A DNA stretch of 64,000 nt from DASWIG01 sp965371445 (GCA_965371445.1 CBDUYN010000010.1:43740-107739), one strand, 5' to 3'; shown: positions 17,224 through 26,565, counted from the first letter of the stretch. Translations and numbers: made by a program. Notes: generated by a model not told the origin, from the letters alone.

Positions 17224-18837
17224 TCAACGGTACCGTAACCGTTTCACCATGTCGTTCGCAGCCTTTCTGAGTCTGCTGTACTCCGTGCGTAGGCCCTCGT
17301 ACTCGTCGACCACCTTGTTGTAGGCCCCTGGGTCACGGCTCCGGTGGTGAGCCAGAAGCGCGTCGATCGTCCCGATCATCTCGAGCTGAATTCGCCGAAG
17401 CTCCGTGGCAGCTCCGAAGAGTTTTTCCAACTCCTCGTCACTTTTCCTCCGGCTGAGGTCCTGCAAAGGTATGACGGTGGCCTCCGCCCGTCGCCGTAGC
17501 CGTACGATCTCCGCCGCGGCCGCCTCGTACTTCCCGTCCGCGATGCTCGCCGCCACCGCCGCCAGCAGATCCATCGTGTCGTTGAGGTTGGCCCTGACGA
17601 GGTTGAAGTCGTTGATCACAGGATCCAGCAAAAAGATCTGTCCAATTCGCTCTTTGAGGTCGGCGAGGCTACGAGCGATGAACACCTCCCCGCCGGTCGC
17701 TTTGGCGATACCCAGGAAATCTTTTTCCTCGTCCGGCGGGATGTCGATGCCGATGAAACGGAACTGCGGACGGATCTGGCGGTTCTCCAGCTTCTGCCGT
17801 AGGATCGACGGGGCGTCGAGCCGATAGCAGGGATCGGTACCGCCAGCGATGATGACGACCCGTTTCCAGACGCCTTCGAACCGCTCGGGGGGATCGAAGT
17901 CGCCCGCGGCCTGGGTGACGGCGTCGATCAGCGTGGTTTGTCCTCCCAACTGCAGCTCGGAAAGCGACTCACGAATGAGCGCCGAGTTGTTCTTCCCAAA
18001 CCCGACGACCGGATTGATTTTCTTACCGTCACAGGGCCCGCCGAATCGACGGAGGGCCAGATGGTCGAGGTCGGCGGCCTCAAGGCCAAGCACCTCTTCA
18101 AGGGCTTGGCGAGCCGCGCCGATCCTCGTCGTCCCGGCGAAGGACCGTTCCATGGCGGCGGAGAGGTCGAGGACGATTTCCGTGTTGATCTGAATGGGGA
18201 AAAGTTGCGGGCTTCCCTCGGCCGTCACGACCGTCTTGACAACTTCAGAGAGGTCTTTGCCTCTCGATGCGGCGGCGTATTCGCCCCGCCCGGCCTTGGC
18301 CATGCACTCCAATTCCAGCTCGGCTTTCTCGTCGACGATGCCAAAACTGACGACCTGGAGCACGAATCCGATTTCTATTGCGAGACGCTTCACCACACCG
18401 CAAGGATCGGCGTCGCAAGTTTCCTTTCCGTCGGTCAGGAGGACGATTTTTGACGCGCCCTCGCGGTCTCTCAGCTGATCCGCTGCCAACTCGATGGCCG
18501 CCGCGATCGGGCTCTTTCCCCTGGGGTGGATACTGCGAACGCCGGCGACCAGCGCTTCCTTGTCGAGCGGTCCGACTTCGACGAGCGTCTCGACGTCGCC
18601 GCAGTCGCCTTCCCGCCGCTGGCCGTAGGTCATCAAGCCCACGTTCACTTCGGGAGCAAGATTGCGAATCTCTAGGCTCAAGACGCGCTGCACGATCTTG
18701 ATCTTCGCTTCGCCTTCGACATCGCCCCACATCGACCCCGAGCCGTCGACGATGAAGAGAATGTTCTTCTCTTGACCGCTGGTGGCCTGCGCCAGGGTCG
18801 CGAGCATCAGCCATAGAAAGATCACGTTCCTCTGCAT
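17224..18837 (-). CDS. Secreted protein with two von Willebrand A domains
   Basis: The frame is open further upstream, but ATG 18837 is preferred. It has AGGA upstream and starts a signal peptide (MQRNVIFLWLMLATLAQATS), giving 537 residues. The first VWA domain (about 25-190) has a complete metal site start, DGSGSM, and a later TDGKE. The second (about 215-390) begins LDLSAAM, so its DxSxS is degraded. The C-terminal 140 residues are helical and charged. VWA domains bind protein partners through a metal. The gene overlaps the TIR-FGE gene by 16 nt and is the last of a three-gene operon, so it probably works with the membrane proteins encoded before it. Confidence 0.85.
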   Translation of the reverse strand: MQRNVIFLWLMLATLAQATSGQEKNILFIVDGSGSMWGDVEGEAKIKIVQRVLSLEIRNLAPEVNVGLMTYGQRREGDCGDVETLVEVGPLDKEALVAGVRSIHPRGKSPIAAAIELAADQLRDREGASKIVLLTDGKETCDADPCGVVKRLAIEIGFVLQVVSFGIVDEKAELELECMAKAGRGEYAAASRGKDLSEVVKTVVTAEGSPQLFPIQINTEIVLDLSAAMERSFAGTTRIGAARQALEEVLGLEAADLDHLALRRFGGPCDGKKINPVVGFGKNNSALIRESLSELQLGGQTTLIDAVTQAAGDFDPPERFEGVWKRVVIIAGGTDPCYRLDAPSILRQKLENRQIRPQFRFIGIDIPPDEEKDFLGIAKATGGEVFIARSLADLKERIGQIFLLDPVINDFNLVRANLNDTMDLLAAVAASIADGKYEAAAAEIVRLRRRAEATVIPLQDLSRRKSDEELEKLFGAATELRRIQLEMIGTIDALLAHHRSRDPGAYNKVVDEYEGLRTEYSRLRKAANDMVKRLRYR

Positions 18838-20231
18838 GGAATGTCCTCGCTTTCTTGTGTGCCTTGCCCGGGCCAGTCGGCCGGAGCTTGGTCGGCCGGC
18901 AGCACGCAGCGAAAACCGACTTTTGGATGTCGGGCATCCCGCGCCCGGAAGCTTCGCGCCGCGGCGCGGAGGAAGTACGGACCGTCGAGATAGCTGCCGC
19001 CGCGAACTACCTTGTACTCGTCTTCGTGGACCTCGGAGTTGACAGGATTCTTTTTCTTCCCTTTTCCATAGAAGCTCTCGCCATACCAGTCCTCGACCCA
19101 CTCGGCGACGTTGCCGGCCAGGTCGCAAACCCCGTGGACGCTCTTGCCCTCCTCGTAGGATCCCACCGGAGCGCTCGTGCGATAGCGGTCATCGTCCAGG
19201 GAGGGGTCCGGCCGCTGGTCGGGACAGTTTGCGTCGCAGAAGTTCGCCCGCGAACCGTTGACCGGAGCGTTTCCCCAGGGGTAGCGCCGATCTTCGCCCC
19301 CTCGCGCCGCGTACTCCCATTGGGCCTCGGTGGGCAGGTCGGTGGGCAGATTCTTGCGCACCCCCTGGCAGTACTGTTTGGCTTCTTCCCAGCTCACTCC
19401 CGTCACGGGATGGTCGCCGTCCGGAAGCTCGTCGCAATCCTCGGGCGGTCCGCGGCCGGTCTCCGCCAGATACCTTTGGTATTGACAGACGGTCACCTCG
19501 TGCTTGTCCATGAAGAAAGCGTCCAGCACGACCGGGTGCGCGGGTTGCTCGCGTTCCGCCCAGGTCGGAACGTCGATCTCCATAAGCGTCAGCGCTTCCT
19601 TGGCCTCCTGCTCGCTGCTTCCCATGGTGAACGAGCCGCCGGGGAGAAAGACCATTTCCTCGCCGCCTGCGCTCGGCTCCACCCCGGACCGGCTCCCGAA
19701 GTAGTAGAGCGTCCCGGCCAACGCCAGCACGGCCACGACGGCTCCGGTGGCGACGGAAACCGGGATCCGCGGTCGCGGTCTGACCGGTGGCGGGGTGGCC
19801 GCATCGCCGGAGCCTGGGTTGACGCCGGTAATCCCCCAGATCAGCTGATCCATCGGGTCCGGGTCCGGCAGGCGAAAGTCGACCCATGTCATGCTCCCGA
19901 GGAAGGCGGGCAGCTCCGGTGCGCTGACCAATCCGGGCAGGATCACCGGGATGACGGGGCATTGCCGCTGAACGAACTGCCGCAGGAACGCTTCCTGCTC
20001 CAGCTGCTGCCACGGGCCTGGACCGTTCGGTCCCACGAACACGGCGGCCGCTCCGATCGCTCCGATCTGCTCCTCGAGCGCGCGTTGCCAGGGCAGACCG
20101 GGTCGCAGCTCCCACTTGTCCAACCACGGCCGCAGGCCGCGTGCCTGGAGGCGCCGCGCTATGTCTTCCACGCTCTGCTTGTCTTGAGAGTTGTGGCAGA
20201 GGAAGACGTCGAAGGTGTCGGGCTCGCTCAC
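18822..20231 (-). CDS. TIR domain - transmembrane - FGE/sulfatase-modifying-factor fold protein
   Basis: This 469-residue protein has three parts. An N-terminal TIR domain (about 6-130: FDVFLCHNSQDK, LRPWLDKWELRPG, GPWQQLEQE) is followed by a membrane helix (about 163-185, VATGAVVAVLALAGTLYYFG) and an FGE-like domain (about 200-450: MVFLPGGSFTMGS, LPTEAQWEYAARGG, RYPWGN, DLAGNVAEWVEDW, VVRGGSYL, VGFRCV). The two copper-binding cysteines of true formylglycine-generating enzymes, expected after GGSY, are missing (GGSYLDGPYF). The outer domain is therefore probably a binding module. TIR domains can hydrolyse NAD or mediate assembly. The start is GTG at 20231, directly after the TAA of the membrane gene. 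Confidence 0.87.
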   Translation of the reverse strand: MSEPDTFDVFLCHNSQDKQSVEDIARRLQARGLRPWLDKWELRPGLPWQRALEEQIGAIGAAAVFVGPNGPGPWQQLEQEAFLRQFVQRQCPVIPVILPGLVSAPELPAFLGSMTWVDFRLPDPDPMDQLIWGITGVNPGSGDAATPPPVRPRPRIPVSVATGAVVAVLALAGTLYYFGSRSGVEPSAGGEEMVFLPGGSFTMGSSEQEAKEALTLMEIDVPTWAEREQPAHPVVLDAFFMDKHEVTVCQYQRYLAETGRGPPEDCDELPDGDHPVTGVSWEEAKQYCQGVRKNLPTDLPTEAQWEYAARGGEDRRYPWGNAPVNGSRANFCDANCPDQRPDPSLDDDRYRTSAPVGSYEEGKSVHGVCDLAGNVAEWVEDWYGESFYGKGKKKNPVNSEVHEDEYKVVRGGSYLDGPYFLRAAARSFRARDARHPKVGFRCVLPADQAPADWPGQGTQESEDIPCRGT

Positions 20232-21938
20232 TTACGAAGCCTCTCCATTCTGGTGGTCGTTGACGTCCTCGTTCAGGCCGGGCGAGCATAGCATAAACAC
20301 GCGCTCCAAAAACTCCAGGTTGCATTTCTCCATGCCCCGCAGAAGAACCTTGAAAAAGGGTGCGTAACGCAAAGCGAGCGGCAAGACGACGAGACCGGCG
20401 GCCGTCCTGACATGGAGGACGACGAGCTGTTTCTTGAACATGCCGTTGGCGACTTGGTAGCCGTCGAGGGCCAAACCGGCAACGGCCCCGGCGGGGATCT
20501 GGTAGCGCTCGCGGTCGCCCTCAAAGCGAAGCTCCTGGCGCTTGAAATCGAGCGCGAGAAAGCCCAGGTCGGTCGCTTCGTCGAGCATCGCCCGGCCCCA
20601 GTTCTCCACGGGCACCATCTCGACGAGGTAGACGTCCGGCGCACCCGGATCGACCGCGAGGTGCGTTCTTGAGGCGAGCTCGCGAAGCGTCGTGCGGTAG
20701 GTGTAGAGACGGCCCAGGTAGTCGCCGCGGATGGCGACGGCCGCGGAGACGGCCGCCAATACGGCGCCAGCGACGACAAGCCACCAGTTGGGGTCCGTTT
20801 CGGAGCCCAGGACGGCGGCCGCCGCGGCGCCCACCCCACCGATGAGCCCCACCAACGGAGCCAGGTTCCAGGCGAACATGACGTAGCCGTTGCGCCGGGT
20901 CAGGATCCTTCCCGCCCACGGTTCCTCGACGGGGTCGATCCGGGCCAGCTGCTCGCCGGAGGCGTCCTGGTCCTCCATTTCCAGAGGGCTCGCGGCCTTC
21001 CTGGGCTCGGCGCCTTCCGGAGGACGCAGCAGGGGCAGGACTTTTTCGAGCTCCGCCTCGGTCAGCGCGACGGACCGGGCCAGGATCGACCGTCCCGTCA
21101 TGGATTCAAGGGGATGGAACGGATTGAGGACACCCGTCTCGCCGCTCGTCGGCTTGAGCGACACCCAGGCCGAGACGCGGCCGCGGCATGCCACGCGCCG
21201 CGGGCATACGTCGACGGCGGCGACGATCGCCGGCACGTTCGGACGGTAAGGCGCCGAGAGCTCCACCGCCTTGTCGGCAAACGTGCCGTCTTCGAGCGCG
21301 GCGGGGAGCTCCTCGGCCGTCTCAGGCGGGAAGAGGAGAAGCTCGCGCCGCGTCCACGCGCCGCACCGCTCGCAGTAGGGATCGCGGCCCACCCGGATCC
21401 AGCCCAGGGGAAGGCAGAAGACGAGGACCGTCACGGCCCCGCCAGCGAAGATTGCCCAGTTGATGACGACGTCCCACTTGTCCGGTCCCTCCTCCTCTTC
21501 TTCGGCCGAGCCGTCGCCGGAGGATTCGAGCTCTTGCGACTCCATCCGCCAGCGGACGTAGTGGACGAGCTGCGCGGCGTCGAGCGTCCCCGCCGCGGAC
21601 CAGAGCCCCAGGGCGTAGACCCCCGGGTAGAGCACCGTCGCCGCCGCGAGGCCGAGGAGCGCCGCGGCAGCGCGGCTGCGGCAGTGTCCGTGCCGCACCG
21701 CCAGGAGGATCATCCCGCCGACGAGGAACGCCGCCAGGAGCGGCATGACGAAGACGTAGTACTGGTCATGGACGTAGGCGAGATGCAGGAGCACCGCGAA
21801 AACGGCGCTCACGGCGAGAGTCAAGAGCGACCAGAGCAGGAAGCGCCCTGGATCGAAACGGCCGCTCGGACGGTAGCGTCCTCGGGCGGCGAAAGGGCTA
21901 GGAGGCTTGAAGCCGTTCACAGCCCAATTTTCCGACAT
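20232..21938 (-). CDS. Multi-pass membrane protein of unknown function with CxxC motif
   Basis: ATG 21938 is chosen because upstream codons of the open frame show no protein-like composition and the region also holds the glutamate dehydrogenase promoter. The 568-residue product has about four N-terminal hydrophobic segments (residues about 35-125), another pair at about 175-200, and a hydrophobic pair at about 380-430. It also has a YCERCGAW motif and a second Cys pair (VCPRRVACRG), which may bind zinc. A cytosolic-looking C-terminal domain follows. I do not recognise the family. It is the first gene of the operon with TIR-FGE and VWA genes, abutting the TIR gene exactly, which suggests a membrane-based sensing complex. 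Confidence 0.75.
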   Translation of the reverse strand: MSENWAVNGFKPPSPFAARGRYRPSGRFDPGRFLLWSLLTLAVSAVFAVLLHLAYVHDQYYVFVMPLLAAFLVGGMILLAVRHGHCRSRAAAALLGLAAATVLYPGVYALGLWSAAGTLDAAQLVHYVRWRMESQELESSGDGSAEEEEEGPDKWDVVINWAIFAGGAVTVLVFCLPLGWIRVGRDPYCERCGAWTRRELLLFPPETAEELPAALEDGTFADKAVELSAPYRPNVPAIVAAVDVCPRRVACRGRVSAWVSLKPTSGETGVLNPFHPLESMTGRSILARSVALTEAELEKVLPLLRPPEGAEPRKAASPLEMEDQDASGEQLARIDPVEEPWAGRILTRRNGYVMFAWNLAPLVGLIGGVGAAAAAVLGSETDPNWWLVVAGAVLAAVSAAVAIRGDYLGRLYTYRTTLRELASRTHLAVDPGAPDVYLVEMVPVENWGRAMLDEATDLGFLALDFKRQELRFEGDRERYQIPAGAVAGLALDGYQVANGMFKKQLVVLHVRTAAGLVVLPLALRYAPFFKVLLRGMEKCNLEFLERVFMLCSPGLNEDVNDHQNGEAS

Positions 21939-22119
21939 CGACCCGACAAAGTCCAGCCGCGGGAAATCAGCATCTCGATCGTCGCCCTTCCCTTCGGAGT
22001 GAGACCGATCACGAGTGGCTACCGGGACGGAGCCTGACCTCCGCGGCTCGGTGGCGTGGTAGAGTCGTTGGCCGGGGAAGTGGCCTTTCAAAGACTCTGA
22101 CGGACAAGGAGCTGAAACC

Positions 22120-23472
22120 ATGACCACCGCCGAAACGGAGCTCGAAAAATTCATGGCGGGACTGGTGAAACGCAACCCGGGCGAGCCGGAGTTTCATCAG
22201 GCCGTTCACGAGGTGGTGGGGACCCTCATGCCCTTCGTCCTCGAGCATCTGGAGTATAAGGAGGCGCAGATTCTCGAACGTATGACCGAGCCCGACCGCA
22301 TTGTGATCTTCCGCGTCACCTGGGAGGACGACGAAGGGCACATCCGGGCCAATCGAGCCTGGCGGGTGCAGTTCAACAACTCGATCGGACCCTACAAGGG
22401 CGGTCTGCGTTTCCACCCCTCGGTGACGCTGTCGGTTCTGAAGTTTCTCGGCTTCGAGCAGGTGTTCAAGAACAGCCTCACCGGACTGCCGATGGGCGGC
22501 GCCAAGGGCGGCTCCAACTTCAACCCCAAAGGCAAGAGCGACCGTGAGGTGATGCGGTTTTGCCAGTCTCTGATGGTCGAGCTGCACCGTCATATCGGCG
22601 AGGACGTCGATGTGCCGGCTGGCGACATCGGCGTCGGGGCGCGGGAGATCAGCTACCTCTTCGGCCAGTACAAACGGATGGAGAACCGTTTCGTCGGGAT
22701 TCTCACCGGCAAGGGCCTCTCTTTTGGCGGTAGCCTCATCCGGACAGAGGCGACGGGCTACGGCTGCGTCTATTTCATGCAGAACATGCTGGAGCACCGC
22801 GGGGAGGGGATTGCCGGAAAGCGCTGCTCGGTGTCCGGCTCGGGCAACGTCTCCCTCTACACGATCGAAAAGCTCATCGGGCTCGGCGGCAAAGTGGTGA
22901 CCGCCTCCGACTCGAGCGGCTTCGTCCACGACCCCGACGGCATCGACGAAGAGAAGCTCGCCTGGCTCAAGGATCTCAAGGAGGTGCGGAGGGGCCGCAT
23001 TCACGAGTATGCGGAGCATTTCCAGAGTGCTCAGTTCCATGCCGGAAAACGCCCCTGGGGCGTGGCGGTGGACCTGGCTTTTCCCTGTGCGACGCAGAAC
23101 GAGCTCGATGCCGAGGCGGCGAAGACCATGATCGACCAAGGTCTCGTCGCCCTCGCCGAGGGAGCGAACATGCCTTGCGAGCTTGACGCCGTGCACGCCT
23201 TCCTCGACGCCGGGGTGCTCTTCGGACCCGCCAAGGCCGCCAACGCCGGCGGGGTCGCCGTCTCCGGCCTCGAGCAGAGCCAGAATGCGCTGCGCATCTC
23301 CTGGTCCCGCGACGAGGTGGACGAGCGTCTGAAGGGCATCGTGAAGGACATTCACGCCCGTTGTGTCCGCTACGGCGAGGACGGCTCCAGCATCGTCAAC
23401 TACGTCAAGGGCGCCAACCTCGCCGGCTTCATCAAGGTGGCCGACGCGATGCTGGCTTACGGCGTGGTCTAG
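22120..23472 (+). CDS. gdhA: NADP-specific glutamate dehydrogenase
   Basis: This 450-residue enzyme interconverts glutamate and 2-oxoglutarate plus ammonia. Seen are the glutamate-binding PYKGGLRFHPSV and LPMGGAKGGSNFNPKG (catalytic Lys), DVPAGDIGVG (catalytic Asp), TGYG and the nucleotide-binding SGSGNVSLYTIEKL. Length and motif spacing match the hexameric GdhA family. AAGGAG lies 8 nt before ATG 22120. It is divergent from the membrane/TIR/VWA operon with 181 nt between starts. It has no functional link to its neighbours and is probably a housekeeping nitrogen-assimilation gene. Confidence 0.96.
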   Translation: MTTAETELEKFMAGLVKRNPGEPEFHQAVHEVVGTLMPFVLEHLEYKEAQILERMTEPDRIVIFRVTWEDDEGHIRANRAWRVQFNNSIGPYKGGLRFHPSVTLSVLKFLGFEQVFKNSLTGLPMGGAKGGSNFNPKGKSDREVMRFCQSLMVELHRHIGEDVDVPAGDIGVGAREISYLFGQYKRMENRFVGILTGKGLSFGGSLIRTEATGYGCVYFMQNMLEHRGEGIAGKRCSVSGSGNVSLYTIEKLIGLGGKVVTASDSSGFVHDPDGIDEEKLAWLKDLKEVRRGRIHEYAEHFQSAQFHAGKRPWGVAVDLAFPCATQNELDAEAAKTMIDQGLVALAEGANMPCELDAVHAFLDAGVLFGPAKAANAGGVAVSGLEQSQNALRISWSRDEVDERLKGIVKDIHARCVRYGEDGSSIVNYVKGANLAGFIKVADAMLAYGVV

Positions 23473-23609
23473 CAGGCCTTGGCGGTGCGTTTCAGCTCCG
23501 CGGCCATCGCCGCGGCCTGAATCCAGCGTTCCAGGACAGTTGAATCCCCACAGGAGAGGACGACGTCGCGATCCGGCAGCTTGACGCGATCCCGAAAGGC
23601 GGTCTATAC
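23472..23609 (-). pseudogene. Possible relic of a nuclease C-terminus (minus strand)
   Basis: A 45-codon frame without a start ends with TAG overlapping the gdhA stop. It reads like ...LSCGDSTVLERWIQAAAMAAEL, recalling the C-terminal helices of Rpn/DUF4351-type or Uma2-like proteins such as the one at 62282-63226. It is too short to prove and may be chance. Confidence 0.2.
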
Positions 23610-23621
23610 TCGGATTCGAAT
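23581..23621 (+). promoter_or_regulatory. Sigma70-type promoter and palindrome of the toxin-antitoxin operon
   Basis: TTGACG at 23581-23586 and TATACT at 23605-23610 are 18 nt apart, a strong match to consensus. The palindrome ATTCGAAT at 23614-23621 overlaps the expected transcription start and could be the operator for autoregulation by the antitoxin. The antitoxin ATG follows at 23643. Confidence 0.65.
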
Positions 23622-23642
23622 TCAGCTCTTCAAGGAAGTTCT

Positions 23643-23924
23643 ATGAAGCCCCTCCAAATCTCCCAAGACATCGTCCCCCTGGCTCGCTTCAAGACGCAGG
23701 CCTCACAGATTCTCCGCCAGATGCACGACGAGCAACGCCCTGTCGTGGTCACGCAGAACGGCCAGCCGGCCGCGGTTCTCATCACGCCTGAGGAGTTCGA
23801 CCGCCTGCAGGAGCATGACCGCTTTCTGGAAGCGGTCCAGGCCGGGCTGGCGGATTCGGAGGCCGGAAGGCTCCTCGACGACGAAACACTTGCGGCGGAG
23901 CTCGACGCTGAGCTCGGCACATGA
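23643..23924 (+). CDS. Phd/YefM-type antitoxin
   Basis: This 93-residue protein has the Phd/YefM DNA-binding fold: IVPLARFKTQASQILRQM, then RPVVVTQNGQPAAVLITPEEFDRL. The C-terminal part is acidic and probably disordered until it binds the toxin. It would repress its own operon and neutralise the toxin encoded next. The stop overlaps the toxin start as ATGA, the usual translational coupling. GGAAG lies 5 nt upstream of the ATG. Confidence 0.9.
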   Translation: MKPLQISQDIVPLARFKTQASQILRQMHDEQRPVVVTQNGQPAAVLITPEEFDRLQEHDRFLEAVQAGLADSEAGRLLDDETLAAELDAELGT

Positions 23925-24223
23925 AGCTCCGCTGGACCGAACGGGCACGTAGAGATCTCCTCGACATCGGCCGCTACATCACCCGCGACAAGCCCGTCGC
24001 GGCAAGACGCTGGGTCGCCCGGCTACGGCAAAGGGCTCACCAAGCCGCAGACCTGCCTCTCTCCGGCCGGAGGGTCCCGGAGCTTGGTCGTGACGACGTT
24101 CGTGAGGTCCTGGAGCGAAGCTATCGAATCGTCTACCGCATCCTGGAGGAGGAGATTCACGTCCTCACGGTCTTCGAGGGGCACAAGAGGCTGCGGTCGA
24201 GCGAGCTTGACGTCCCGGAGTAA
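23921..24223 (+). CDS. RelE/ParE-type toxin
   Basis: This 100-residue basic protein shows the RelE/ParE fold: LRWTERARRDLLDIGRYI near the start, a central GRRVPELGRDDVREVL, and the C-terminal YRIVYRILEEEIHVLTVFEGHKRL strands. RelE members cut mRNA on the ribosome and ParE members poison gyrase; the sequence alone does not decide which. It is paired by 4-nt overlap with the Phd-type antitoxin. It faces the M28 peptidase gene tail to tail. Confidence 0.9.
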   Translation: MKLRWTERARRDLLDIGRYITRDKPVAARRWVARLRQRAHQAADLPLSGRRVPELGRDDVREVLERSYRIVYRILEEEIHVLTVFEGHKRLRSSELDVPE

Positions 24224-24252
24224 AACCGGAGACGGTCGACCCGGCTCAGGCA

Positions 24253-26565
24253 TCAGATCGAAACCCGAGTGAAGACGATCGCCTGATCTCCGCGATGGAC
24301 CGGCGCCGCGAGAGGCGAACGCGCCGCGAGGAGGGCCTCGGCCGCCGCCGGGAGCTCGCTCGTCCAGTCGAGAACGAACCACTCGGACGTCTCGCTCGTC
24401 GCGATCTCGACATCGAGGTCGAAGCCACTCTCCGGCACACCGCTGACGGCGAGTCGATGCCATTGCTGTCCACTGCGCAGCTCCACCTTCAGACTCTGCC
24501 CGGCCAGGGTCGCCGAACGCAGGCCGGCGGACTCCGGAATCATCAGTTGAACATGACGAGCGCCGCGCAGCGATTCAAGATGTAGGCTCAGGCGACGGCC
24601 CTCCTCCACTTCCGGAGACGCCGTCACCGTGAGCACCGGTGCGGCATCACCAGTCACCGGCGCGACGGCCACCGGACGGTCCGTCCTCTCGCTCCAAGGC
24701 AAGATGGAAGTCTCCGGACGCCGGAAGTCGGCGACGTCCGCCATCGCCGGCGGAACCGGGTTCGAGCTGTAGATCATCCAATGTGCCTGCCCCTGGTCGT
24801 GGTCCTCGACGTGTAGGACGTTGAGAAGCTGCGGCCTCCATTCGGAGTAAAGCGGTAGAGCCGTGGCGCAGACCATCCCCACGCCGAGGACGGCGACGGA
24901 CGCGAGCAGGGGTTTCCACGGCCGAACGTCGGCACACCGCAGCAGAGGATGAAGGGCCACGACGTAGAGCGCCACGAAGGGAAACGTCGCGACGATGAGC
25001 TGATAGCCCTGCGTCTGCTCGAAGAGCGCCGCTGGCTTGAGGGTGAAGAGTGTCGCCATGGCGAGGGTCAGAATCGCCAGCGCCTCTCTCCTGTGTCGGA
25101 GCTGACGCCACAATGCCAACGCCACGATCAGCAGGCCGGAACCGAGGACCGGGATCAAGAAAAGATTGGCGGCGACGGGAAGATAGGCGACACTCGCGGC
25201 CGCCAGGAGCAAGTAGAAGATCCAGGCTCCCAGCAGCGACGACCAGAAGTCCAGGAACCGGCCCAACGCCCAGGTCACCGTGAGGGCGGCGGCCAGCGTC
25301 GTTGCGGCCAGGCAGAGCCGGAACGGCCACTCCTGGGCCGGCCACGCCACCGTCGTACCGTTGAGCAGCGCGAGGACCTTGAAGACCCCAAGGTTGAAGA
25401 GCACCACCGCGAGGACGGTCAGGAGCGACGCCAGTGTGCCGACGGCGATCCTGCGTCCGGACGTCTCGCCGCCGCGTACGACGGTCACGGCCGCCGCCGC
25501 CAGCAGCAGGAATCCGAGCACCGCGAGCGGCACGTTGTTTCCCTGGTTCCAGGTGATCGTCATGACCTGGCCCAGCGAATGATAGAGCTTGTCGCCTCCC
25601 GCGTGACCGGTGAGATCCATCGACGCCAGCTCCCGGGTGAGGGGCAGAACGTTCTCCCCGTGGTGCTGGAGGGTGACCCGGCTCAGGTTCTCCAGCGTGT
25701 CGAGCGGTGAGTGGTAGTGGTTGCGCTCTCCGGCGAAGGAGAAGTCAATTCCCGGCAGCCCGGCCCTTTGTGCCACCGAGAAGTCGGTGTCGTTGGGCAT
25801 GTGCTTGAAGACCTCGTCGGCGACGGAAAAGGCGCTTGGGTGACGGACGCTCCGCCGGAACGCGTCGACGACCCAGCGGCTGTCCGGACCGGTCCGCAGC
25901 AACAGGCTCTCGCCTTCAGATCCGCTCCCTTCGACGTTCAAGACGACGCCGACCTCTTCCGCCCAGGGGTGCTGGCCGAAAAAGGCTTCGGCGCCGAGGA
26001 GCCCGAGCTCCTCGGCGTCGGTGAACGCCAGGATCACAGGATTCCTGAACGGCGCCTCGGCGGCGAGGATCCGAGCCACCTCCAGCAGGGCCGCCACCCC
26101 GGCGCCGTCGTCCCCGGCCCCGGGCGACATCGGGACGGAGTCGTAGTGGGCCATGAGCAGGACCGCGGGACCCGGCCCGCGGCCGGGGATCTTCGCCAGG
26201 ACGTTCTCGACGAAGGCGCAACGCGGGACTCGACGGTGACATCCGACGGTCCGCTGCTCCTCGACAATCGCTCCGAGGGCTTCGAGGCGAACGACGATCC
26301 GCTCCTTGACGCGCCGGTTCTCGGCACTGCCCACCGGGTGCGGCACGTTCTCGGCCAAGAGCTCACCGAGCACGTCGGCGGCGCGTCCGGCCGAGAACTC
26401 GTCTGCCGGAGCGTCGTCCGGCCTCGGCGAAGGGAAACGACTACTGAAGATCTGCAGACCGAAGATCAGCATCGACAACGCGAGCGCCGTCACCACGGTG
26501 CCACGGCGTAACGGCCCCTCGACAGGGGTCGAGCGACGGGAGGAGGAATCGGCTGGGGTGTTCAT
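24253..26565 (-). CDS. M28-family metallopeptidase with multi-pass membrane domain
   Basis: This 770-residue protein has an N-terminal membrane helix (about 22-42). An M28 zinc aminopeptidase domain (about 60-330) follows with MAHYDSVPMSPGAGDDGAG (His and Asp zinc ligands), FTDAEELGLLGA (catalytic and metal Glu), PNDTDF and NHYHSPLDT (last His). About eight membrane helices occupy residues 345-580, and a beta-rich C-terminal region completes it. The layout matches ER-type ERMP1/Fxna-like peptidases and their bacterial relatives. The catalytic domain should lie outside the cytoplasm and trim peptides. It lies 34 nt from the beta-lactamase-like gene on the same strand. Confidence 0.9.
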   Translation of the reverse strand: MNTPADSSSRRSTPVEGPLRRGTVVTALALSMLIFGLQIFSSRFPSPRPDDAPADEFSAGRAADVLGELLAENVPHPVGSAENRRVKERIVVRLEALGAIVEEQRTVGCHRRVPRCAFVENVLAKIPGRGPGPAVLLMAHYDSVPMSPGAGDDGAGVAALLEVARILAAEAPFRNPVILAFTDAEELGLLGAEAFFGQHPWAEEVGVVLNVEGSGSEGESLLLRTGPDSRWVVDAFRRSVRHPSAFSVADEVFKHMPNDTDFSVAQRAGLPGIDFSFAGERNHYHSPLDTLENLSRVTLQHHGENVLPLTRELASMDLTGHAGGDKLYHSLGQVMTITWNQGNNVPLAVLGFLLLAAAAVTVVRGGETSGRRIAVGTLASLLTVLAVVLFNLGVFKVLALLNGTTVAWPAQEWPFRLCLAATTLAAALTVTWALGRFLDFWSSLLGAWIFYLLLAAASVAYLPVAANLFLIPVLGSGLLIVALALWRQLRHRREALAILTLAMATLFTLKPAALFEQTQGYQLIVATFPFVALYVVALHPLLRCADVRPWKPLLASVAVLGVGMVCATALPLYSEWRPQLLNVLHVEDHDQGQAHWMIYSSNPVPPAMADVADFRRPETSILPWSERTDRPVAVAPVTGDAAPVLTVTASPEVEEGRRLSLHLESLRGARHVQLMIPESAGLRSATLAGQSLKVELRSGQQWHRLAVSGVPESGFDLDVEIATSETSEWFVLDWTSELPAAAEALLAARSPLAAPVHRGDQAIVFTRVSI

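Noticed and set aside
18838..19128. N-terminal extension of the double-VWA gene
   Set aside because: The extra 97 codons are Arg-rich antisense-like sequence inside the TIR-FGE gene; the signal peptide starts at 18837.
18822..20231. True formylglycine-generating enzyme
   Set aside because: The two essential cysteines after GGSY are missing and no sulfatase gene is nearby.
22009..23355. Long minus-strand frame opposite glutamate dehydrogenase
   Set aside because: It is the mirror of a GC-rich coding region with third-position bias; the plus strand has all GdhA motifs and the minus translation has none.
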